Positions 56,344 to 64,000 of a stretch of 64,000 nt of DNA are shown piece after piece; within the stretch, counting starts at the first letter, position 1, and every line of letters begins with the position of its first letter. A program made the position numbers and the translations under genes. Origin of the DNA: Sanguinoderma infundibulare (Eukaryota > Basidiomycota > Agaricomycetes > Polyporales > Polyporaceae); assembly GCA_032821775.1 (NCBI GenBank), contig JAVLRN010000003.1:2790001-2854000 (forward strand). Reading direction: 5' to 3'. The notes under the pieces were generated by a model. The model was not told the origin of the DNA. It did no database searches and saw only the letters and a program-made list of their open reading frames with translations.

Positions 56344-57841
56344 TCGCTCGGCTGGCCGCGACTGTCTTTTCCGCTTCGACTCGGTACCACGCCCTTACGT
56401 GACCTGGGTCACCCTGCCTGCCACATGCCTGCCATGGGCCACGGACACTCCCCGCCGTCCTGCCTCCTCCCATCCTGCTTCTTCATACTCTCCCGCACAC
56501 GCTCTGCAGATTCCGCTATCCTACTCATGTCCGTGCACATTCATTCCATCGTTCACTTCGCTTCATCTCCGCGCTTTCGACCACCACCCCGCACCCTCCT
56601 GCTGTATCACATCTGACATCACGCCGCCCCGGCACCCTGCACATTGACCACATTGACCGCCTCTCCTCACCAACGTTCGCATCCAATCACGCCTTCAACC
56701 TCGCAACTGACATTTTACCTTTCGCTTCCACGTTCTCAGCCGGTGCATGCCATCCTTCACTCCCGCCCTCGCCTATCCCTCCGACGATACCGACGTCTCC
56801 GTTTTGAGCCGCCTCTCTTTCCCGAGCTCGACCGCTGGGTGTATTACGCCCTCGTGCTGCTCGGGTGCCTTGTGCCCCGGGACACCGCCATATATCCGGA
56901 CTCATCCGCGGTGCAACTAGTTACCCTATGCAGCTCGTTGATCGAACTTCATGCCCTCCCCCTTCGCACCACAGTTCTCGGACGTTCGCACGGACGGCGG
57001 TTTGAGCCCAGTACTTACATAGTTGCATGGTTACCGTACGTACACATTTCGAGTTGGCCCGTGGGACTGTTGTAACGAACACACGAACGTTAACATCTTA
57101 TAGATATCACTCCCATGTAATACGCACGTTCTTGTCATACTACCCGGAGCTCGTCGCACCTATCAGGAGGAAGCTAGATTATTTTCGAGCCACCGGAGGT
57201 GGACTAGTACATAATACCGCTGGGAGGCGGCCGCCTCGATCGGCTTCTGAGGCAAGCACGCGATCGATGCTCCCCCCTTCGACAGCTCGAATGGATTACA
57301 GTATTAGCCAACCATTAGACATGAACAGTGCACGACGGTCGGCGATCATGAATGAATTGCACACATCCTCGCGTTCTCACCCTAGGCCGGGCCTTCCATG
57401 CAGACCGTTCTGTTCGTTGCATTCGTTCTGGAAAAGATGCTGCGTGGCCTAGCGTGTAGCGCGTCGCGAACTTCGCGCGAGCTGGACTGCAGCGATTGGC
57501 AAACGTCGAACGTCGAACGCTGCGCGCGCGGGGACGCGTGGTAGCCTCGAGGCAGAGAGAGGTTGAGCAGGCTCGAGCACGCGCGACAGGATACGTATCA
57601 TGCTTCTCACGAAGCCGGCACCCAACACGCGGGGCAGCGACCGGAACGCGCCGTCTGGGCAAAATTACGTGCATTACGACCGATTACGGCTGGGGTTTAC
57701 AAAGGACGGTCACGCGGCGTGCTCGGTCTCTCGGGCGACGAGCACGGCGGCACGACCGCGCGATCGCAGCAACGTACTGTACGTACCAGCAGCAAAGTCA
57801 AAGCTCGGACTGCTTCCTTACCCCGCGCGCGCGAGAGATGG
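56344..57841. other. Intergenic between convergent 3' ends
   Basis: 1.5 kb between the stops of KRE6 (plus) and PEX14 (minus). The first half is pyrimidine-rich and 3'-UTR-like. The part after 57430 is CpG-rich (for example GCGCGCGCGGGGACGCGTGG at 57522). Open frames up to 143 codons look spurious. Confidence 0.45.
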
Positions 57842-59264
57842 CTAGGGTCTAGGCAACCCGCTCACGTCTGCGGTCCCCGCAGAGCCAGAGCCGGACGTCG
57901 GCGGCCGGGGCATGAAGGACCGCCGGTTGAGGACGAGGCCCTTGAGTGCGCGGATCTCACGCCGGACCTCTTCCTCTTCGGGCGCGAGCGGGGCTCCACC
58001 CAGGCCAAGGCCGGATGCGCGGAAGCCGGTGGGGAGGGCGTAGGTCTGGGTCGTGATGTAGCCCGTGAGGTCGGAGAGGGCTTGGAACGTGTGCTGGAAT
58101 TTGGGTTGGGGTTCGGCGGTCTGGGGTGGGGGTAGTGCGGACTTAAGGGAGGAGAGGGAGGAGAGGAGGGGCGGTCCGGGTGGGGGTGTCGGCGGGACGT
58201 ATGTCCAGACCGTGTCTGGAGACAGTACGGGCGCGATGAGCGGAATCGAAGGAGAGGGAGAGCTCGATGGAGGCGTAGCAGAGGCCGGTTGGAAGACTGG
58301 TGTCGTGGTGAGTGCTAGCCAAAGATTGTCCTGCAGAGCAAGACATTACGGTGAGCCGGATGCGGGGAGACGTAGAATAAACGCACCTCGTACTGCGTGC
58401 CTTCCTCCGCAATCCACGGGAACTTTGCCTCGAGCGCACGGAAGAGCTCGGCAGACGTTGCTATCCGATCACTCTTCGAGCAATCCTCGATGGCACAACG
58501 GAGCAGAGTCATTGGGGGAACATCTCGTGCGCCATCTACTGCAGCTGCAAGTTGATCCAGGCCGTGGCATGCTGCGTACTTGGCTGGTTCCCGGAAAGGT
58601 TGCGGTTGAGGCAGGACCGTGAATGTGGAGCGCTGGGTCGCCTTGAGGTCCTCGAGCGAACGCGTCAGACGCGCAAGGTGTGCACTGCGGTGTGAGCGGA
58701 GGGATATGCGGGCGTAGTAGGTTTGCGCGATCTTGGGGTAGAGGAAACGCTGTAGTGCTACCTGAGCACTAGGAGAATCTTGAAGGCAGAATGTTGGGTA
58801 CGCACGAAGTATGCGAGTAGTAAGACTGCGGATCCTCCGGCTATCCACGAGAATGCCCGGAGCACGTTCAGTAAGAGGTAAGGTATTTTGGAGGGCGGCG
58901 GTTGCGGATATGTTCGAGGCGGCAGAGGCGGGGCTGGGGGTGGCTGAATGAAGCAGGCTCGAATTAGCACGATACGGCGAGCGAGCTGAACACGGCGTAC
59001 TATTTCGCGCAACAAGCCATCTATCTCGTTGTCCGTGAGGCCCTTATCCGCAAGGAAGCGCCTCTTCGCCGTCACGTCTTCATGTCTGACTTGGGGTGAA
59101 GTCAAGAACACGCGTGCTTGGTTTAGCAGTTCTGTGCGGTCCGGAGGAGCTGGTGGGAGACTTTCGGCCTGTGTGGTAGGGAGTTCGGTCGGAATCGTAG
59201 CTGAGGGTTGCGCCGGGGGCTGCGGGACACTCTGAGGACCGCCGGACTTGTCTTCGCCAGCCAT
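57842..59264 (-). CDS. PEX14: Peroxin-14 (peroxisomal import docking protein)
   Basis: A spliced gene of about 410 residues. The start at 59264 gives MAGEDKSGGPQSVPQPPAQP. The N-terminal PEX14 domain reads ELLNQARVFLTSPQVRHEDV and AKRRFLADKGLTDNEIDGLL, which binds the cargo receptor PEX5. After a 51-60 base intron comes a Pro-rich segment (PPPAPPLPPRTYPQPPP), then the membrane-associated helix LNVLRAFSWIAGGSAVLLLA. A long helical region has YYARISLRSHRSAHLARLTR and SLEDLKATQRSTFTVLPQP, and the Pro/Ser-rich tail ends TADVSGLPRP at the stop, 57842-57844. Domain order and length fit fungal PEX14. Together with PEX13 it forms the docking pore for matrix-protein import. Confidence 0.9.
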
Positions 59265-59670
59265 GGCTGGGGACAGGCTAGTAGTAGGATGAAGTCAGGA
59301 TGGAGTCGTCGTATCCCCTGTACCGTCTTCCTAGTCGTTAGCGCCTGACGGTCCGGAGTAGTAACCGACGGTCCCGACAGGTTTTGCCTCGACGAAGTTG
59401 CGACAGTCTCCCTCCGACTCCGAACGGCTTTCGCAAGTATCGATTACTGTCACAATATCAACATTCGACTCTCTTGGGCCACTCGTGCGTCCGAGACTCT
59501 CCATACTGCACGGCCAATCATGCCATTGCCCGCCGGAAGTGCAGCTGATGCTGATGATGTAAGTGCATGCTTTTGCTATCGCGGTATTCGGTTGTGATCT
59601 CGAACATCATGTTCCCATGCAGCGCTAGTCTGAGTTCCCCCTCCTTGTACTTCTTCCCTCATCAGTGGCC
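59265..59670. promoter_or_regulatory. Divergent promoter region between PEX14 and GCPII-like copy 2
   Basis: 406 bases between a minus-strand start (59264) and a plus-strand start (59671). An upstream ATG at 59520 with a following gtaagt donor cannot be joined in frame to the peptidase, so it may be a short upstream frame or a 5'-UTR intron. No TATA box seen. Confidence 0.5.
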
Positions 59671-62600
59671 ATGATGAAGGGCATTCACGACCTCGAGAAA
59701 GTCTCCCTTACCGGCCGAAACGAACAGGATGAGGAGCCACAACGCCCTCGTTCCCGCCCTGGATCCCAGAACTGGAGAGGCCTGAAGACTTTGGTCGTGC
59801 TAGGGGTCTTGTATGGCGTATATACGATCGCGATGCGTACCCTGATCTACGCGTTGAGTCCTGGTTGCCATCGCCACCCTGGAGGATCTCTGCTCCACCA
59901 AGGGCCTACCTGGGCTCGGGGAGCGGCTTGGAAGTACCGCGGTCCGCTCGGCAGCCCCGAGAAGGTCGAGGAACTCTACCTGTACGTCGCGTCATCAACA
60001 TTATAGGTGTTCTATGCCTTACCTCTCCGTAGTTCCATCCCCGACCCTGGGTCCGCGCTCGCGATATCGCGTGAGTACGCGACGCACCCGCACATCGCGG
60101 GCTCCTCTGAGGACCTCAACGACGCGAAGGTTATCCTCAAGCTCTTCCAGGACGAGTTCCGCATCCGCGCGCCTAACACGCTTCCGCTCTACGACGCAGG
60201 CTCCCCAGAGTCGCGCGCCGCAACGCTCAATGTGGGCAAGTACCACCGCCCCCAGGCATGGATCGACCAATACTTCCCTGTTATGAACACTCCGCTCGAC
60301 CGTGCGCTCTCCATCCTGGGCGAGGACGGTAAGCCCGAGTGGGAGGCTGACCTCGTGGAGGATGGCGACCCCCGCGATCCCGACGCTGCCAAGTACCGCG
60401 ATGCTGTGCCCACGTTCCATGGTTTGAGCGCGGATGGCGACGTGGAGGGTCAACTCGTATACGTCAACTACGGACGTAAGGAGGACTACGACGAGATTGT
60501 CGCGAAGGGCGCCAACCTCACTGGCAAGATCGCCCTGGCGCGCTACGGCGGTGTGTTTCGCGGTTTGAAGGTTTGTCATTCCTCTTCGATGCATAGGTTC
60601 TTCGCATCTGACGATGTGAGGACAGATCAAAGGCGCGGAAGAGCTTGGCGCTGCCGGCGTACTCATCTACTCTGACCCACGCGATGATGGTGCTGTTACC
60701 GTCGCGAACGGGCACAAGCCGTACCCCGAGGGACCTGCACGTAACCCGACGTCCGTCCAGCGCGGCAGCGTCCAGTTCATTTCGCTGTACCCTGGAGACC
60801 CCACTACACCTGGAGCTCCTGCGTACGAAAATGCGACGCGCACTGAGGCCTCAAACATCCCTCGGATCCCCAGTTTGCCCATATCATGGGCAAACGCTGA
60901 GCGCCTGCTGGCAGAGATCTCTGGCGGCGAGGCGGCGGCTGCATTCCAGTTGAACGGGAAGGCTAGCGAGAAGAAGATCAGACTCGTCAACCACGGTCGG
61001 GACAACTGCTTGCCGTTCATGGCTGCGTACTGACTTACTTGCGTAGTTGATACCAGGGTCATTCCCGTTTGGAACACGATGTCGGTCATCCCTGGGCACA
61101 TCTACAACGAGACCGTCGTCATTGGCTGCCATCGGGATGGTAAGCAATATTAGTATACGTTGACTGACCTGATTTTGCTGACCTGGAATGACAGCTTGGG
61201 TGCTGGGTGCTGCTGACCCGGTCTCGGGCACTGTGTCCATTCATGAAGTTGTCCGTGGCTTTGGCGCTTTGTTGAGGAACGGCTGGCGGCCCCTGCGGAA
61301 CGTTGTGTTCGCTAGCTGGGACGCAGAAGAGGTGCGCGTCAGCTGATGACTTTACTTTCCCGGAGGACGTTTCTCACGCTTGGCGAATCTATAGTACGGC
61401 CTGATAGGCAGCACCGAGTGGGCGGAGGACTTCCCAGAGTGGATCAGCAAGAATGTTGTTGCCTACATCAATGTCGGTATGTACTTGAATGTTATTAGAG
61501 AAGGACCTATCACTGATGCGCTCGACGGGGCACAGACGTGTCTACCTCTGGTTCCCGATGGAATGTTGGCGGATCCCCGTCGCTCGCGCACTTGATTCGT
61601 GACGCCGCGCTCAAGGTCCCACACCCGACTGAGCTTGGCCAGACATTGTGGGATGCAAGGCAGGATGTTGGACCATTTGGAGGCCTCGCGGACCCCGAGG
61701 CCGTTGAACTGTTAATGAAGCAAACGTCGAGCACTCAGTCTGAGTTGGACATCAGCCCATTGGGGTCCGGAAGTGACTTCACACCGTTCCTCCAGCATCT
61801 TGGTGTGAGTGGGGATCTGCATATGCAAAGCTGAGTGCAGGAATGGTTGCTTATCGCGGAGACAGGTTGCGAGCATGGACCAGGGCTTCGGCGGTACTTT
61901 GACGGACGCCCCATACCACTACCATTCCATTTACGACTCGCAGACCTGGCAGGAGACCTACGGTGACCCCGGCTTCTTCCGCCACACCGCTGTCGCGAAG
62001 CACCTCGGCCTTGTCGCGCTCCGCCTGATTGATTCGTTCATCCTCCCGCTCAACACGACGCATTACGCGTTCCAGCTGGACAGCTACCTGGACGCCGTGG
62101 AGGCGATCGATGCTTCACTCCACACTAATGCGGATTTCTCCGGTCTTCGCAAGAGCATCGACCGTCTGCAGGCTGCGAGCAAGGCGCTGGATGAGGAGAA
62201 GGAGGACGCGGAGAAGAAGTTCCGCGAGCTGCTCGACAGGATCCCGCACCGCGGCCGCGCAAAGCACGTTCATCACCACGCGCACCCGCACGCACAAGTT
62301 GACGGAGACGCTCCTCACCCGCACCCTCACGGTAAGAAGGAACACGCGCACCCGTATGACCGCCGTGGCGAACGGGGTCCTTGTGCGGGTCGCCACCAGG
62401 GCCACGAGCATGGGTCGCGCCTCGACGGCCTGCCGCTCCCGGGCTGGCTGAAGAAAATCCTCGGGAAGATCTTTGGGCACGGAGGCCCGCCGCGGGGCCC
62501 CATTCGCGAGTTCATCAAGGCAGCGAAGCGGGTGCAGGCGGCGAACACGAAGCTGGTCGCGTTCGAGCGCGGGTTCATCTCCGAGGAGGGCATCAAGGAC

Positions 62601-62884
62601 CGGGAGTGGTACAGGCACTTGGGCGTCGCGCCTGGCAAGTGGCTCGGTGCGTGGTTTCACTAATGCCGTCTGGATAGCCGTGGCGGTAGTTGTGGATTCA
62701 CGGAGAGCCGGAGGACGTGTTGGAGGCGGTGCTGACAGTGCTTTTTTTTGCAGGTTACGGAGCGACGACTTTGCCGTCGATCACCGAGGCGTTGACCGTT
62801 GATGGGAACGCGACGTTGGCGGAGCTGGAGGCGAGCCGTGTAGGGGCGCTCCTGGACAAACTCGCTGAGACCATCAAGGTATAG
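59671..62884 (+). CDS. Glutamate carboxypeptidase II-like M28 metallopeptidase (copy 2)
   Basis: Paralog of the gene at 538-4004, with a similar exon layout and the same phase-2 intron after the membrane region. The start MMKGIHDLEKVSLTGRNEQD precedes one helix (LVVLGVLYGVYTIAMRTL). The protease-associated and peptidase domains contain REYATHPHIAGS, NTPLDRALSILGEDG, YVNYGRKEDYDEIVAKGANL, then the metal-site motifs GCHRD, GAADPVSGT, ASWDAEE, INV joined to D across an intron, and YHYHS. The TFR-like dimerisation region has an insertion with about fifteen histidines (62260-62410). The C-terminus FERGFISEEGIKDREWYRHL is almost shared with copy 1, and the protein ends LAETIKV at 62884. All metal ligands are retained, so an active exopeptidase is likely; the substrate is inferred only. 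Confidence 0.88.
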
Positions 62885-63408
62885 AAGCTGCGTGTAAAAG
62901 TGTGAGTTGTATTGGAAATGCGGTGTTTCTGCCCCAGTTATCGCGTGCCCGGAGCGGTTACCCGCACACCCTACGTAGCTCCCATTGACTTGAACGGTGA
63001 GTGCCACCTGTGTTGGCAAAGGGACGAGGGGACGCGCGAAAGGGGGCGGGGCGGGATGACGTCACGCGACACGGATGGCCGGTTGGCCTGCGCGCCTGTC
63101 TTGTCGGGGAGCCGTCGAGTCGTCGGCCACACACGCGTTCCAAGACATCCCGAGGTCGTCGATGCCAATTATTACGCTGCTCCGAGCGGTGACGACGGCA
63201 ACGACTGTCCGCTCCAAACGTTCCCGGAGATGGTTCGTGGTGAACTCGGAAGTCCTCGACCTAATCCACCACGGTGATGTCACCGAACGCACGTCTTCCT
63301 TCTGACTATATATACCCGCCGCTTGCCTTTTCGATGGTGGCAAGCACAGGCTCTTCTCGCTAGTCGACACTTAAACAGCACACTTTTGCTCATCTCAAGC
63401 GAGTCGCA
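62885..63408. promoter_or_regulatory. Promoter region of the FMN-dependent oxidase gene
   Basis: 524 bases between two plus-strand genes. A TATATATA box at 63307-63314 lies about 95 bases upstream of the next ATG. No gene was seen. Confidence 0.5.
63307..63314 (+). promoter_or_regulatory. TATA box of the FMN-dependent oxidase gene
   Basis: TATATATA followed by CCCGCC, 95 bases before the ATG at 63409. The spacing is typical for a fungal core promoter with a short leader. Confidence 0.6.
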
Positions 63409-64000
63409 ATGGATCCCAACCAGCCCAAAGGTCCTTCGCCCCACTACTCGCTTTACCAGCGTGATATGTTCAAGCGTGGAGGCGAGAACGGCGTTTGTAC
63501 GCATATTATCACTATGAATTGCACAATACTCAGACGGTTTCCACAGTGCCGAGTTTCTCGGTTCACCCCGACGAGTTGCAGGAGTCGACGAAGAAGAAGC
63601 TCAACGACCGGGGATACTTTTACGCTAACTCGAACGCAGGCTTGGGTTGGACCGACAGAGCCAATAGGTGTGCATCTTGCGCCTCTTTTTAAGTCGTAGA
63701 CATGCTGATCGCAGACTAACCTGTATTATATAGAGAGGCATTCTACAGATGGCGAATTATCCCGCGCACCTGTATAGACACCAGCACCCGCGATTTGACC
63801 AGTGCGTTTCCCAAACACTACGGTGAGGTCAAACTCTTCTGACCAGCTTGCGTCCGCCTTTGTAGCAACTGTCTTTGGGCACAAGATCCCGGTGCCTATC
63901 ATGTTCGCGCCGATCGGTATCAATAAGCTCTACTCGCCGCTCGGCGAGCTCGTCCCGGCACGTGTAGCTGGAGAGCTCGGAATGCCCGTAAGTAACTTGC
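63409..64000 (+). CDS. FMN-dependent alpha-hydroxy-acid dehydrogenase, lactate 2-monooxygenase-like (partial, 5' end)
   Basis: The N-terminal part of a spliced flavoenzyme cut by the window end. The ATG at 63409 gives MDPNQPKGPSPHYSLYQRDM, then FKRGGENG, spliced via a TCAG acceptor to VPSFSVHPDELQESTKKKLN, then YFYANSNAGLGWTDRANR. A small exon gives EAFYRWRIIPR and the next DTSTRDLT. The last visible exon carries FGHKIPVPIMFAPIGINKLY, followed by SPLGELVPARVAGELGMP. The motif P-x-x-x-A-P-I-G and the NAG...TDRAN stretch are those of fungal lactate 2-monooxygenase/L-lactate dehydrogenase (cytochrome b2 fold). The catalytic His and Arg lie beyond the window, so activity cannot be checked. Confidence 0.88.

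Noticed and set aside
59520..59562. Upstream first exon for peptidase copy 2
   Set aside because: ATG CCA TTG ... GAT followed by gtaagt looks like an exon, but both nearby acceptors lead straight into stop codons, so it cannot encode the peptidase N-terminus.
1..64000. Secondary-metabolite cluster or mobile element
   Set aside because: A dioxygenase, an MFS transporter and an oxidase are present, but no core synthase lies near them. No transposase, reverse transcriptase, long terminal repeat or terminal inverted repeat was recognised.

Overview
The window is a piece of a filamentous basidiomycete nuclear genome, most likely an agaricomycete and perhaps a polypore. The reasons are closely packed genes broken by many 45-70 base introns with gtaagt/gtacgt/gtgcgt donors, a base composition that looks GC-rich, a seven-helix DUF6533 protein, several large serine/proline-rich proteins, fungal cell-wall enzymes (KRE6/SKN1, GH79), and a three-copy family of coiled-coil, cysteine-rich membrane proteins of a kind I associate with agaricomycetes. 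The species cannot be fixed from the sequence alone. No rRNA, tRNA, transposase, reverse transcriptase or CRISPR array was recognised. All gene models were spliced by eye, so internal exon edges are less certain than the overall spans.

Layout. Positions 1-251 hold the tail of an unidentified gene. Then come a glutamate-carboxypeptidase-II-like M28 peptidase (538-4004, minus) and a glycogen branching enzyme (4451-6881, minus). The branching enzyme is divergent from a membrane-anchored spermidine-synthase-like protein (7266-9432, plus). A BTB protein with a MATH-like front part, an MFSD1-like MFS transporter and a DUF6533 membrane protein follow on the plus strand, up to 17486. A 1.85 kb non-coding stretch with a diverged 225-base direct repeat separates these from the DASH kinetochore subunit SPC19 and a secreted GH79 beta-glucuronidase-like enzyme (both minus).

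Positions 23280-28252 hold three tandem minus-strand paralogs (A, B, C here) that encode single-pass membrane proteins with a long charged coiled coil and a conserved cysteine/tryptophan-rich C-terminal domain of unknown function. This is the best candidate in the window for undescribed biology. Next are a 2-oxoglutarate/Fe(II) dioxygenase, a FIST-domain protein and the ESCRT-III subunit VPS60 (plus), then an aldehyde dehydrogenase and a mitochondrial-type serine O-acetyltransferase (minus). A large disordered protein (39666-42663, plus) converges on the second ESCRT-III gene, DID2/CHMP1 (minus), which shares a 174-base divergent promoter with a JMJD7-like JmjC hydroxylase (plus). A CASTOR-like ACT-domain protein lies at 48695-50894. 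The right end carries the beta-glucan synthesis protein KRE6/SKN1, peroxin PEX14, a second GCPII-like peptidase in inverted orientation relative to the first, and the start of an FMN-dependent alpha-hydroxy-acid oxidase that runs off the window.

The genes do not form one pathway. Loose themes are membrane trafficking and sorting (VPS60, DID2, PEX14, and MFSD1 if vacuolar), carbohydrate and wall metabolism (branching enzyme, GH79, KRE6), and nutrient handling or sensing (two M28 peptidases, serine O-acetyltransferase, CASTOR-like protein).
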